A stretch of DNA of 64,000 bases from Vibrio crassostreae 9ZC13 (GCF_000272045.2 NZ_AJYZ02000042.1:142365-206364); one strand, 5' to 3'. Counted from the first letter of the stretch, positions 24,882-34,209 are shown. A program made the numbers and translations. The notes: generated by a model not told the origin, from the letters alone.

Positions 24882-25997
24882 TTGAACGCTAAAAAATCAG
24901 TAGGAAAGCCAGTAGTACAGCTAACTGGCATCAGTAAAAGTTTCGATGGTAAGGAAGTCATCGGCAATCTGGATTTAAACGTAAATCATGGTGAGTTTCT
25001 CACGATTTTAGGCCCATCAGGTTGTGGTAAAACAACCGTGCTAAGAATGATTGCGGGTTTTGAAACGGCAGATAGTGGTCAAATACTATTAGCTGAACAA
25101 AACGTAACCCAAGTTCCTGCTGAACAAAGGCATGTAAACACTGTATTCCAAAGCTATGCCCTATTCCCGCATATGACCGTTTTCGACAATGTGGCATTTG
25201 GCTTACGCATGCAGAAAGTTCCAAACAGCGAGATTGAACCTCGTGTAATGGATGCTTTGAAAATGGTGCGCCTAGAACAAATGGCACAACGAAAGCCACA
25301 CCAGCTATCTGGTGGCCAACAGCAACGTATCGCAATCGCTCGTGCTGTCGTTAATAAGCCTAAAGTTCTTTTGTTGGATGAATCTCTATCTGCTCTGGAT
25401 TACAAACTACGTAAACAGATGCAAATCGAGCTGAAACAATTACAACGCCAACTTGGTATCACGTTCATTTTTGTAACGCATGACCAAGAAGAGGCGCTGT
25501 CTATGTCTGACCGTATTATTGTTATGCGTGATGGCGTGATTGAACAAGACGGAACACCAAGAGAGATCTACGAAGAGCCTAAGAACCTATTTGTAGCGCG
25601 TTTCATTGGTGAAATTAACGTATTCGAAGCGACAGCGAAATCTCGTCAAGATTCAAAACGCATTGTTGCGACAATCGAAGGTGAAGAGTCCATTATCTAT
25701 CACGATAAAGACGTAACACCGGGTCAAAAACTGCAAGTATTGCTTCGCCCTGAAGATCTTCGAATCGAAGAAATTAAAGAGTCAGAGCAACGCGGTATTG
25801 TTGGCCACATTGTCGAGCGAACCTATAAAGGCATGACATTAGATTCAGTCGTAGAACTTGAATCTGGTATGCGTGTCATGGTTAGCGAATTCTTCAACGA
25901 AGATGACCCTGATGTTGATCACTCACTGGGCCAAAAAGTTGCAGTAACTTGGGTTGAGAGCTGGGAAGTGGTATTAGAAGATGAGCAAGAAGTTTAA
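24882..25997 (+). CDS. potA: Spermidine/putrescine ABC transporter, ATPase
   Basis: 371 aa. Walker A GPSGCGKTT, Q-loop FQSYALFPHMTV, signature LSGGQQQRIAIARAVV, Walker B VLLLDESLSALD, H-loop THDQEEAL, and a C-terminal TOBE domain. Very close to E. coli PotA (SYALFPHMTVFDNVAFGL). Starts at a rare TTG (24882), with AAGGTGGAG about 11 nt upstream; no in-frame ATG precedes the conserved part. First gene of potABC. Confidence 0.95.
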   Translation: MNAKKSVGKPVVQLTGISKSFDGKEVIGNLDLNVNHGEFLTILGPSGCGKTTVLRMIAGFETADSGQILLAEQNVTQVPAEQRHVNTVFQSYALFPHMTVFDNVAFGLRMQKVPNSEIEPRVMDALKMVRLEQMAQRKPHQLSGGQQQRIAIARAVVNKPKVLLLDESLSALDYKLRKQMQIELKQLQRQLGITFIFVTHDQEEALSMSDRIIVMRDGVIEQDGTPREIYEEPKNLFVARFIGEINVFEATAKSRQDSKRIVATIEGEESIIYHDKDVTPGQKLQVLLRPEDLRIEEIKESEQRGIVGHIVERTYKGMTLDSVVELESGMRVMVSEFFNEDDPDVDHSLGQKVAVTWVESWEVVLEDEQEV

Positions 25998-26838
25998 TTT
26001 ACAAAACGCAATTGTTGCTTTAATCACAGGTTGGTTAGTGTTGTTCGTGATGATTCCAAACATCATGATCATTGGTACTAGCTTCTTAACTCGTGATGAA
26101 GCGAACTTGATCGAGATGACCTTCACTCTCGATAACTACGTGCGTTTGGCTGACCCGCTGTATTTTAAAGTGTTGATGCACTCTTTCTATATGGCAATTG
26201 TCGCAACCCTACTTTGTTTGATTATTGGTTACCCATTCGCTTACATCGTGGCAAAAATGCCGGCGAAGTGGCGTCCAATCATGTTGTTCCTAGTGATAGT
26301 ACCATTCTGGACGAACTCTTTGATTCGTACATACGGATTAAAAATTGTACTGGGTACGCAAGGTGTCTTGAACAAAAGCTTGTTAGCGTTAGATATCATT
26401 GATAAACCGCTACGTATCATGTACTCAGAAACCGCAGTAATGATCGGTTTAGTGTACATCCTACTTCCGTTTATGATTCTGCCGCTGTATTCAGCGATTG
26501 AAAAACTGGACGATACGTATTTAGAAGCGGCTAAAGATTTAGGTGCGAACAAACTGCAAACGCTATTGAAAGTGGTACTACCACTAACAATGCCGGGCAT
26601 TATTGGCGGCTGTTTGTTAGTGCTACTGCCAGCGTTAGGTATGTTCTACATCTCTGACCTATTAGGCGGAGCTAAGAACCTATTGATTGGTAACGTGATT
26701 AAGAGCCAAGTGCTCAACGCTCGAGACTGGCCGTTTGGCGCAGCGACGAGTATCGCACTGACCATGGCAATGGCTGTGATGCTGTATGCCTACTACCGAG
26801 CAGGTAAGCTATTGAACAAGAAAGTGGAGCTAGACTAA
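25981..26838 (+). CDS. potB: Spermidine/putrescine ABC transporter, permease 1
   Basis: 285 aa, six TM helices. The coupling EAA-like loop EAAKDLGANKLQTLLKVVLPL is visible. Overlaps potA by 17 nt and potC by one base (TAATG), typical for this operon. Confidence 0.95.
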   Translation: MSKKFNLQNAIVALITGWLVLFVMIPNIMIIGTSFLTRDEANLIEMTFTLDNYVRLADPLYFKVLMHSFYMAIVATLLCLIIGYPFAYIVAKMPAKWRPIMLFLVIVPFWTNSLIRTYGLKIVLGTQGVLNKSLLALDIIDKPLRIMYSETAVMIGLVYILLPFMILPLYSAIEKLDDTYLEAAKDLGANKLQTLLKVVLPLTMPGIIGGCLLVLLPALGMFYISDLLGGAKNLLIGNVIKSQVLNARDWPFGAATSIALTMAMAVMLYAYYRAGKLLNKKVELD

Positions 26839-27608
26839 TGGGGCGCACAGTTAAGTTCAGCTTTATGGCGCTGGTATACGCCTTTCTATACCTACCTATT
26901 ATCGTATTGATCGCTAACTCGTTTAATGCCAATAAGTTTGGTATGAAATGGGGTGGCTTCACCACTAAATGGTATGACGCGCTTATTAACAACGACAGCC
27001 TAATGCAGGCTGCGTGGCACTCGATCAACGTAGCGGTGTTCTCAGCAACAGCCGCAACGATTGTCGGGAGCCTTACAGCAGTAGCCCTATTCCGTTACCA
27101 ATTTAAAGGTAAAGGCATCGTAAATGGCATGCTGTTCATCGTAATGATGTCTCCAGATATCGTAATGGCGATTTCGCTTCTTGCGCTATTCTTGGTAATG
27201 GGTGTTCAACTTGGGTTCTTTACCCTACTTGCTGCTCACATTACCTTCTGTCTACCGTTTGTTGTAGTAACGGTATACAGTCGCTTGAATGGCTTTGATG
27301 TGAAGATGCTAGAAGCAGCAAAAGACTTAGGTGCAAGTGAATGGACGATTCTAAAACAGATCATTCTGCCTCTTGCTAAGCCCGCGGTTGCTGCGGGTTG
27401 GTTATTGAGCTTCACTCTGTCTTTGGACGATGTAATCATTAGCTCTTTCGTAACCGGCCCAACGTATGAAATCTTACCACTGAAGATTTACTCAATGGTT
27501 AAAGTGGGTATCTCTCCTGAGGTAAACGCCCTAGCAACAGTGATGTTAGTGGTGTCGTTAATACTGGTGATCATTTCTCAGTCATTAGCGAGAGAAAAAA
27601 TCAAGTAA
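26838..27608 (+). CDS. potC: Spermidine/putrescine ABC transporter, permease 2
   Basis: 256 aa, six TM helices. EAA-like loop EAAKDLGASEWTILKQIILPL, nearly the same as in PotB. Start coupled to the potB stop. A perfect terminator-like hairpin (27685-27713) follows before the first potD. Confidence 0.95.
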   Translation: MGRTVKFSFMALVYAFLYLPIIVLIANSFNANKFGMKWGGFTTKWYDALINNDSLMQAAWHSINVAVFSATAATIVGSLTAVALFRYQFKGKGIVNGMLFIVMMSPDIVMAISLLALFLVMGVQLGFFTLLAAHITFCLPFVVVTVYSRLNGFDVKMLEAAKDLGASEWTILKQIILPLAKPAVAAGWLLSFTLSLDDVIISSFVTGPTYEILPLKIYSMVKVGISPEVNALATVMLVVSLILVIISQSLAREKIK

Positions 27609-27684
27609 GTCTCCTACTCTATATAGAGACTGGCTTGATTAAGAAGTTAAGAGACTTCAAGTTCAAAAAAAGTGTTAATCATAA

Positions 27685-27713
27685 ACAGAATGGTAAATTG
27701 CCATTCTGTTTTT
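27685..27713 (+). terminator. Terminator between potC and the first potD
   Basis: ACAGAATGG (27685-27693) and CCATTCTGT (27701-27709) form a 9-bp perfect stem followed by five T. It splits the transport operon: potABC upstream, the binding protein downstream. It could attenuate, or fix the ratio of the components. Confidence 0.8.
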
Positions 27714-27757
27714 CTATCTACTGCCTTCGGGCAACGTTTAGTTTGGAGCTAACGTCA

Positions 27758-28792
27758 ATGAAAAAATGGGCTACTCTATTAGCTGGTAGTGCATGTGCGC
27801 TTTCAATGTTATCTGCACCATCATTTGCAAAAGATAACAAAGAATTGGTATTCATGAATTGGGGACCTTACATCAACAGTGAGATTCTAGAACAGTTCAC
27901 TGATGAAACTGGTATCAAGGTGATCTACTCGACTTACGAGTCGAACGAAACCCTGTACGCAAAGCTAAAAACACACAACAAAGGCTATGACCTAGTTGTG
28001 CCGTCGACTTACTTCGTATCTAAGATGCGTGACGAAGGTATGCTACAAAAGATCGACAAAACTAAGCTGAACAACTTCAAGAATCTAGATACTAACTATC
28101 TAGATAAGCCGTACGACCCAAGCAACGACTACTCTATTCCACACGTAGTTGCGATCACAGGTCTTGCTGTTAACACTGACATGTACGATCCAGAAGATTT
28201 CCAAAGCTGGGCTGATCTATGGAAGCCAGAGCTTGAAGGTCAACTGATGCTGATGGACGACACTCGTGAAGTGTTCCACATCGCACTGCGTAAGTTAGGT
28301 TACTCTGGTAACACAACCAACGAAAAAGAGATCGACGAAGCGTACGCTGAGCTACAAAAGCTTATGCCAAACGTTCTAGTATTTAACTCAGACAACCCAG
28401 GCGCGCCTTACATGTCTGGTGAAGTGGGTCTTGGTATGCTGTGGAACGGTTCTGCTGCTGCAGCGCAAAACGAAGGTCTACCAATCAAACTGGTTTTCCC
28501 TAAAGAAGGCGGTATCGGTTGGGTTGATAACTTTGCGATTAGCTCTGGTGCGGTAAACGTAGAAGCAGCTCATAAGATGATTGATTTCCTACTTCGCCCT
28601 GAAATTGCTGAGCAAATTTCTCGTGACACAGGCTACCTAACGGCCGTTAAAGCGTCTAACGAGAAGTTCAAAGATAGCCCTGCGCTATTCCCATCGCAAG
28701 AAGACCTTGATCGTGTTGAATGGCAAGCTGCGGTTGGCGATAAGACAGTGAAGTACGAAGATTACTTCATGAAACTTAAAGCAGGTCAGTAA
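27758..28792 (+). CDS. potD: Polyamine-binding protein PotD, copy 1
   Basis: 344 aa periplasmic solute-binding protein. Signal peptide MKKWATLLAGSACALSMLSAPSFA (cleavage about 24). Mature part: ELVFMNWGPYINSEILEQF, TYESNETLYAKLK, YDLVVPSTYFVSKMRDEGML, LMLMDDTREVFHIALRKLGYS, as in PotD. Compared with copy 2 the polyamine-site Trp/Tyr positions differ in places (VVAITGLAVNTD here, IWGATGIGINSD there). Start: ATG at 27758 with GGAG upstream; the frame is open further upstream but without a signal peptide. Confidence 0.92.
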   Translation: MKKWATLLAGSACALSMLSAPSFAKDNKELVFMNWGPYINSEILEQFTDETGIKVIYSTYESNETLYAKLKTHNKGYDLVVPSTYFVSKMRDEGMLQKIDKTKLNNFKNLDTNYLDKPYDPSNDYSIPHVVAITGLAVNTDMYDPEDFQSWADLWKPELEGQLMLMDDTREVFHIALRKLGYSGNTTNEKEIDEAYAELQKLMPNVLVFNSDNPGAPYMSGEVGLGMLWNGSAAAAQNEGLPIKLVFPKEGGIGWVDNFAISSGAVNVEAAHKMIDFLLRPEIAEQISRDTGYLTAVKASNEKFKDSPALFPSQEDLDRVEWQAAVGDKTVKYEDYFMKLKAGQ

Positions 28793-28883
28793 TTTAGCTT
28801 ATTATCTAACTGTGGCTAAGTAACCAGTTTACTTAACAGGTCAACGTAGATAATCAATAAGTTAAAAATAAGAATATCAATGA

Positions 28884-28910
28884 ATAGGCAGCTTAGGCTG
28901 CCTATTTTAT
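28884..28910 (+). terminator. Terminator between the two potD copies
   Basis: ATAGGCAGC (28884-28892) pairs with GCTGCCTAT (28897-28905), followed by TTTATT. Confidence 0.8.
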
Positions 28911-29002
28911 TATATCGCTGCTATAATATATCGCGATTTTTCGAAATCCTTTACCTTGGGTTCACTACCCAGCTCCAAATCAAACAAATGAACGGAACAG
29001 TA

Positions 29003-30040
29003 ATGAAAAAAACACTGTATACCGGCGCATTGTGTGCTGCTACTTTACTTTCTACACCCTCTTTCGCAGCTGACCAAGAACTGTATTTTTACAACTGGTC
29101 TGAATATATTCCAAATGAAGTACTAGAAGACTTCACAGAAGAGACGGGCATTAAAGTCTACTACTCAACTTATGAGTCTAACGAAAGCATGTACGCTAAG
29201 TTAAAAACTCAAGGTACGGGTTACGACTTAGTGGTTCCTTCTACTTACTTCGTTTCTAAGATGCGTAAAGAAGGCATGCTTCAAGAGCTTGATAAAACCA
29301 AGCTAAGCCACTTTGCAGATTTGGATCCAAATTACTTAGATAAGCCATTTGACCCAAATAACAACTACTCAATCCCATACATCTGGGGTGCGACGGGTAT
29401 TGGTATCAACTCAGACATGCTAGACAAGTCTTCAGTTAAAAACTGGGGCGATCTGTGGGATACGCAGTGGGAAGGTCAACTGATGATGATGGATGACTCT
29501 CGTGAGGTTTTCCATATCGCTCTATCTAAACTGGGCTACTCTCCAAACACGACTAACCCTGAAGAAATCAAAGAAGCCTACGAAGAACTTCGTAAGCTAA
29601 TGCCAAACGTATTGGTATTTAACTCAGATTTCCCAGCGAACCCTTACCTAGCAGGTGAAGTGTCTCTTGGTATGCTTTGGAATGGTTCTGCTTACATGGC
29701 ACGCCAAGAAGGCGCAACGATTGACATTATCTGGCCAGAAAAAGGCGCTATCTTCTGGATGGACAGCCTAGCAATTCCAGCAGGCGCTAAGAACACTGAA
29801 GCGGCTCATAAGATGATCGACTTCCTTCTTCGCCCAGAGAACGCTGCGAAAATTGCTCTAGAGATCGGTTACCCGACACCAGTTAAAACCGCTTACCCTC
29901 TTCTTCCTAAAGAATTTGCTGAAGACAAGAACGTTTTCCCACCACAATCAGTGATGGATAACGGTGTGTGGCAAGATGAAGTTGGTGAAGCGAGCGTTAT
30001 TTATGACGAGTACTTCCAAAAACTTAAAGTAAACAACTAA
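29003..30040 (+). CDS. potD: Polyamine-binding protein PotD, copy 2
   Basis: 345 aa. Signal peptide MKKTLYTGALCAATLLSTPSFA (cleavage about 22). Aligns with copy 1 almost without gaps. It has the more E. coli-like ligand region (YFYNWSEYIPNEVLEDF, IPYIWGATGIGINSD, SAYMARQEG). Start: ATG at 29003 with GGAA six nt upstream. A terminator sits on each side, so it may be expressed independently of copy 1. Confidence 0.93.
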   Translation: MKKTLYTGALCAATLLSTPSFAADQELYFYNWSEYIPNEVLEDFTEETGIKVYYSTYESNESMYAKLKTQGTGYDLVVPSTYFVSKMRKEGMLQELDKTKLSHFADLDPNYLDKPFDPNNNYSIPYIWGATGIGINSDMLDKSSVKNWGDLWDTQWEGQLMMMDDSREVFHIALSKLGYSPNTTNPEEIKEAYEELRKLMPNVLVFNSDFPANPYLAGEVSLGMLWNGSAYMARQEGATIDIIWPEKGAIFWMDSLAIPAGAKNTEAAHKMIDFLLRPENAAKIALEIGYPTPVKTAYPLLPKEFAEDKNVFPPQSVMDNGVWQDEVGEASVIYDEYFQKLKVNN

Positions 30041-30068
30041 GTTATTGTTAGTTAAGAAGTTAAGTAAA

Positions 30069-30096
30069 TAAAGCGGCGTAAGCCGCTTTATTTTTT
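30069..30096 (+). terminator. Terminator after the second potD
   Basis: TAAAGCGGC (30069-30077) pairs with GCCGCTTTA (30082-30090), then six T. Confidence 0.9.
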
Positions 30097-30134
30097 CAGA
30101 TTCAGAAACTGATGTGTGTTATTAAAGACAAGGC

Positions 30135-30869
30135 TTAGGCCGTTAAAGAACCTTTCTCTGTACATAATAACTCGCCAACCAGTTTAGGCACCTCGATACT
30201 CGCCTTGCCGTAGCGCTTCTCTTCAAATTCACTTTCAACCGCACTTGGTTCGAGGTTTATCTCGATAGTATGTGCACCATGCATTTTCGCATCGTGAACA
30301 AAGCCTGCCGCTGGATAAACAACACCTGAAGTTCCGATAGAGATAAACAGATCCGCTTCTTCCAGTGCGGAATAAATGTCGCCCATTCTTAGTGGCATTT
30401 CGCCAAACCAAACAATATGTGGACGCATTTGTGCAGGGATTTGGCAGCAATGACAAAGTTCACCCGTTTCAATATCGCCTTTGTGCTCTACAACTTGATT
30501 GGATTCACTGCAACGCGCTTTTAAAAGTTCACCATGCATGTGAATAATGTTGTTGCTACCGCCTCTCTCGTGCAAATTGTCGATGTTTTGAGTAATGATG
30601 GTAACTTTGCCATCAAGCTTGTCTTCGAGCTCTCCTAGCGCCTTGTGGGCTGAATTGGGCTGAATGCTCTCACTTTGCAGGCCGTGACGACGCTTGTTAT
30701 AGAAGGCTTGTACCAAGTCAGGATCTTTTGCGAACCCTTCAGGCGTCGCTACATCTTCGATTTTGTGGTTTTCCCATAGCCCGTCTTGTGCTCGGAATGT
30801 TTGTATCCCCGACTCTGCAGAGATGCCAGCGCCAGTAAGAATTACGATATTTCGATATGGGAAATGCAT
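30135..30869 (-). CDS. cobB: NAD-dependent protein deacylase (sirtuin) CobB
   Basis: 244 aa. NAD site GAGISAESGIQTFR; catalytic QNIDNLHERGG and IHMHGEL; zinc Cys pairs (KARCSESN, CHCC); and IGTSGVVYPAAGF. It keeps the Tyr-x-x-Arg of the AFYNKRR segment that binds acyl-carboxylates in E. coli CobB, so desuccinylase as well as deacetylase activity is expected. Start: ATG at 30869 with AGGA six nt upstream. Next to the pot genes, as in E. coli. Confidence 0.93.
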   Translation of the reverse strand: MHFPYRNIVILTGAGISAESGIQTFRAQDGLWENHKIEDVATPEGFAKDPDLVQAFYNKRRHGLQSESIQPNSAHKALGELEDKLDGKVTIITQNIDNLHERGGSNNIIHMHGELLKARCSESNQVVEHKGDIETGELCHCCQIPAQMRPHIVWFGEMPLRMGDIYSALEEADLFISIGTSGVVYPAAGFVHDAKMHGAHTIEINLEPSAVESEFEEKRYGKASIEVPKLVGELLCTEKGSLTA

Positions 30870-31048
30870 ATAACGTCCTTTTAGATATGTCACTTTGTAA
30901 CAGCTTAGCACTGTTCAAATTCCAACAATAGTTTTGGGGATTAGACCATAGTCTTAGGCAACTGAATTCATTGGCTATTTGTGACATAACTCGCTTGATA
31001 GTTGTGGTTGTTGTTACTCAAATTCTCTGTTTTGCTATCCATAGAAAC

Positions 31049-31070
31049 AAAAAAGCGACCGAAGCCGCTT
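31049..31070 (-). terminator. amtB terminator
   Basis: AAGCGAC (31053-31059) and GCCGCTT (31064-31070) around a UUCG-type loop on the minus strand, followed by a T run (TTTTTTG). Confidence 0.8.
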
Positions 31071-31125
31071 AGTTCTGTTCAACAGTTGTCTACTTGATGT
31101 GCTTTACCCCACCAAGTGAACAACG

Positions 31126-32346
31126 TTAGTCTTCGTTGATAGAAGAGATCTTATGGATAGAAAGATCCGCACCGTTGAATTCATCTTCTTCACTTAAGCG
31201 TAGGCCTGTTAGTTTGCTCAACACACCGTATACGATTAACGCGCCGACGAAAGCAACAGCAACACCTGCGACTGTACCAATCAACTGAGAAGCAAAGCTC
31301 ACGCCGCCTAGACCCCAGAAAGCTTGTTGGCCGAAGATACCAGCAGCAACGCCACCCCAGGCACCACATACGCCGTGTAGAGGCCATACACCCAGTACAT
31401 CATCGATCTGTGTTTTGTTTTGCATATAAGTAAATAGGTAAACAAACAGCGCACCTGCCACACCGCCCGTCACCAAAGCGCCAAGTGGGTGCATCAAATC
31501 TGAGCCCGCACAGATAGCGACGAGACCAGCCAAAGGACCATTGTGGATGAAGCCCGGGTCATTTTTACCTGCAATTAGAGCCGCAAGAATACCGCCAACC
31601 ATGGCCATGAGAGAGTTCATTGCCACGAGACCGCTGATGCCATTGATCGCTTGAGCTGACATCACGTTAAAGCCAAACCAACCCACACATAAGATCCAAG
31701 AGCCTAGTGCTAAGAATGGGATATTCGATGGTGCGAAGTTGGTGTGTTTGCCTGCACGGATTCGACCTTTACGCATCCCTAAGAAGTAAACTGCGACCAA
31801 AGCAATCCAACCACCTACGCCGTGAACCACTACCGAGCCTGCGAAGTCATGGAACACGTAACCAAACTGACCTTCTAGCCAATCTTGGAATCCAAAGTTG
31901 CCGTTCCAAATGATGCCTTCAAAAAATGGATAGATGAAACCAACCGTAAACAGTGTCGCAATCAAAATTGGATAGAAACGAGCACGCTCTGCGATACCAC
32001 CAGAAACAATCGCAGGAATTGCCGCTGCGAATGTCATTAGGAAGAAGAACTTAACCAGTTCATATCCGTTGCCTTGCGAAAGTGTTTCTGCGTCTGCAAA
32101 AAAGTGTGCACCGTAAGCAACCCAGTAACCGATAAAGAAGTAAGCAATGGCGGAGACACCAAAGTCGGAAAGGATCTTAACCAGCGCGTTGACTTGGTTC
32201 TTCTTTCGAACGGTACCGACTTCTAGAAATGCAAAGCCAGCGTGCATCAAGAAAACCATGATGGCGCCGAGTAATAGGAATAAAGTATCTGAACTTTGGG
32301 TAAGGGTTTGTACTGCACTATGAACTTGAGTCACCGTTTCACTCAT
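31126..32346 (-). CDS. amtB: Ammonium transporter
   Basis: 406 aa, about 11 TM helices, Amt/MEP family. Twin pore histidines are visible in FAGSVVVHGVGG and VWPLHGVCGAWGG, the gate Asp just before the first (FHDFAGS). Unlike E. coli amtB there is no cleavable signal peptide and no glnK beside it. The promoter region has a sigma54 element at 32430-32446 and NtrC-like half-sites at 32563-32597, so expression should rise under nitrogen limitation. Confidence 0.94.
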   Translation of the reverse strand: MSETVTQVHSAVQTLTQSSDTLFLLLGAIMVFLMHAGFAFLEVGTVRKKNQVNALVKILSDFGVSAIAYFFIGYWVAYGAHFFADAETLSQGNGYELVKFFFLMTFAAAIPAIVSGGIAERARFYPILIATLFTVGFIYPFFEGIIWNGNFGFQDWLEGQFGYVFHDFAGSVVVHGVGGWIALVAVYFLGMRKGRIRAGKHTNFAPSNIPFLALGSWILCVGWFGFNVMSAQAINGISGLVAMNSLMAMVGGILAALIAGKNDPGFIHNGPLAGLVAICAGSDLMHPLGALVTGGVAGALFVYLFTYMQNKTQIDDVLGVWPLHGVCGAWGGVAAGIFGQQAFWGLGGVSFASQLIGTVAGVAVAFVGALIVYGVLSKLTGLRLSEEDEFNGADLSIHKISSINED

Positions 32347-32429
32347 TAAAGCATTCTCCTTCGCTTTATCTGATTTGCACTGATATCGTGCGATTCAATG
32401 TTGTAATTAATTAAAGACTCAACAGTGAA

Positions 32430-32446
32430 CGCAAGATGCGTTCCAA
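32430..32446 (-). promoter_or_regulatory. Sigma54 promoter of amtB
   Basis: Minus strand TTGGAACGCATCTTGCG, with GG and GC separated by exactly 10 nt; it agrees with the sigma54 consensus YTGGCACGRNNNTTGCW at 11 of the 14 specified positions. Predicted start about 32418, giving a leader of some 70 nt. Confidence 0.75.
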
Positions 32447-32562
32447 GTGTGTGGTGTAATTTTCGTGCAACAGTTTTTGCTTTTAACTTACTGATTAATT
32501 GATAATAAATTTATCGGTGCACTTTCTTGGTTCTTAATGAGCGTGAAAATGGAAACAAGAAT

Positions 32563-32597
32563 TGCACCAATTAAGGGAGTTGCACCATATTGAAGCG
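32563..32597 (-). promoter_or_regulatory. NtrC-like binding sites upstream of amtB
   Basis: Two TGCACCA copies at 32563 and 32581; the second reads TGCACCATATTGAAGC, close to the dyads of the E. coli glnA enhancer (TGCACC..N..GGTGCA type). About 145-180 nt upstream of the predicted start, the usual distance for an enhancer. Only the first half of each dyad is well kept. Confidence 0.5.
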
Positions 32598-32641
32598 GTC
32601 AATACTATGCTTCATTAAGTTTCGTTGCTGATTAGAAACAA

Positions 32642-32675
32642 AAAGCCCAATGACCGAAATCATTGGGCTTTCAAA
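32642..32675 (-). terminator. Terminator of the formate dehydrogenase operon
   Basis: AAAGCCCAATGA (32642-32653) pairs with TCATTGGGCTTT (32660-32671), a 12-bp stem, with a T run on the minus strand. It lies past the 138-aa membrane-protein gene. Confidence 0.85.
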
Positions 32676-32722
32676 AGGACTATTGTGCTAGATAATTCGC
32701 TATCTAGTGAGCCGATACTCGA

Positions 32723-33139
32723 CTACAAGTTTGGACCTGTTGTCGGGTTTTGTGGTAGGTTTTGACTTAAACGCTGCATGCCTTGATACATACGGATAAA
32801 CCAAACCACAATCGCAACACCACCGAACAACATGCCTACATACGGTATGTAGTAAGCGATGTCATCGATAATATGATTTTGATACCAGTAATCGTTCACA
32901 CCGATCAACACGCCATTAGAGGTCGCTACTGTCACGATAAGTACAACAAAGAACGTCAAGTTCAAGAAGAACGAGCGAATCAAGCCGTAGTAATGGGTAT
33001 CCACTACTTCGCCGTCTTCACCTTTATCTAAACGATAGCCCGCGTAGATGATGGCAATTACACCAGAGAGAAGACAAGTAAATGGTGTAAAACAGCTGAG
33101 GATGTAAGCAACCCAAATACCTTTATGAGGTTTGTTCAT
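32723..33139 (-). CDS. Small membrane protein at the end of the formate dehydrogenase operon
   Basis: 138 aa, about four TM helices (GIWVAYILSCFTPFTCLLSGVIAIIYAGY; FFLNLTFFVVLIVTVAT; YIPYVGMLFGGVAIVVWFIRMY). The layout resembles the DUF4870-type membrane proteins. It overlaps the gamma-subunit gene by 17 nt, so it is translated with it. Function unknown; perhaps stability of the membrane-bound dehydrogenase. Confidence 0.7.
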   Translation of the reverse strand: MNKPHKGIWVAYILSCFTPFTCLLSGVIAIIYAGYRLDKGEDGEVVDTHYYGLIRSFFLNLTFFVVLIVTVATSNGVLIGVNDYWYQNHIIDDIAYYIPYVGMLFGGVAIVVWFIRMYQGMQRLSQNLPQNPTTGPNL

Positions 33140-34196
33140 TCTTATTCACCCCTTCCGTTTTCTCTGTTGCTGCGTTAGCGCTTTGTTCAACGCCGTTTTT
33201 CTCTTGTTCCATCATTCCTTTGTACCAAAGATCATGGTGCTCTTTAGCCCAAGTCTCATCAACTTCGCCTGTTACCATGCCTTCTAGTGCCCCTTCCATA
33301 CCGAACAAGCCGATGTAGATGTGGAACACGAAACCACAGATAAGGATCAAAGCAGCCAACATGTGGACTAGGTTTGAGAGCTCCATATCTCGACGGGTTT
33401 GACCGAAGATTGGGAAGTCTAAAACCAAGCCACTGATCGCAGCCACACTACCCATTACAATCAATAGCCAGAACAGCGCTTTCTCACCCGCGTTGGAAAA
33501 CTCTGCAGATGGATGAGAACCTTTATGTTTCCCGACCATACCACCTAGTTTCATGAACCACTGGATATCGACCATCTTGAAGATAGACTTGCGCCACCAC
33601 TTGATAAGAACAGCCATCAACAGCACATAGAAAATTGGGCCGATGTAGTTGTGGTATTGCTTAGCTAGTAGAACGATGAAGCCCCACAGATCCGTTGGAA
33701 TGTACGGCTTCAAGAAGTGTTTACCGTAAACCAACATCAAACCACTGAACGCCAGTGTTAAGAAGGTAAACGCCATGCTCCAGTGCAATGCACGGTCTAG
33801 TCGAGACCAACGTTTGATTTTACGACCCGTTCTTGGCGCGCTTAACATTAGCGGGCCAATCACAACGTACATCAAAGTCACAAAAGCAATACTGCCAAAG
33901 ATAGCGACCGCACCGGCTGGTGACATCCACTTCTCTTTCAATATGTACCAAGTTTGACCTGGAGTACTGATTAACACACCGTGCTCAGCTGATTGAGATG
34001 TGGTGTAACCTTCCTCACCATTTCTTACTTGTCGCCAAAAATCGGCACCAGCAAGCTGTGTGATTTCTCGTTGAGCAGAGCTCGATTGAGTTTGTGATGA
34101 GTTCGTCTCAGATGCATGACTCATAGGAGAAAGCATTGTTAGTGCTGCCAACATCGGCAGCACAACAAGGAAGAGACGCTTAAACATTGTAAGCAT
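33123..34196 (-). CDS. Formate dehydrogenase, cytochrome b556 (gamma) subunit
   Basis: 357 aa. N-terminal signal peptide (FLVVLPMLAALTMLSPMSHA), a periplasmic segment, then four TM helices with haem-ligand His (RWSRLDRALHWSMAFTFLTL, VLLAKQYHNYIGPIFYVLL, LVHMLAALILICGFVFHIYIG). It takes electrons from the beta subunit and passes them to quinone. The E. coli FdnI/FdoI subunits are about 215 aa without the N-terminal extension; this long form is the Fdh3/FdhC type of Shewanella and Vibrio. Confidence 0.9.
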   Translation of the reverse strand: MLTMFKRLFLVVLPMLAALTMLSPMSHASETNSSQTQSSSAQREITQLAGADFWRQVRNGEEGYTTSQSAEHGVLISTPGQTWYILKEKWMSPAGAVAIFGSIAFVTLMYVVIGPLMLSAPRTGRKIKRWSRLDRALHWSMAFTFLTLAFSGLMLVYGKHFLKPYIPTDLWGFIVLLAKQYHNYIGPIFYVLLMAVLIKWWRKSIFKMVDIQWFMKLGGMVGKHKGSHPSAEFSNAGEKALFWLLIVMGSVAAISGLVLDFPIFGQTRRDMELSNLVHMLAALILICGFVFHIYIGLFGMEGALEGMVTGEVDETWAKEHHDLWYKGMMEQEKNGVEQSANAATEKTEGVNKNEQTS

Positions 34197-34209
34197 ATGT
34201 CTCTCCTAC

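Larger units (their letters stand above)
32347..32722. other. amtB regulatory region
   Basis: Besides the sigma54 and NtrC-like elements it ends with the terminator at 32642-32671 for the opposite end of the formate dehydrogenase operon. No ORF. Confidence 0.6.
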
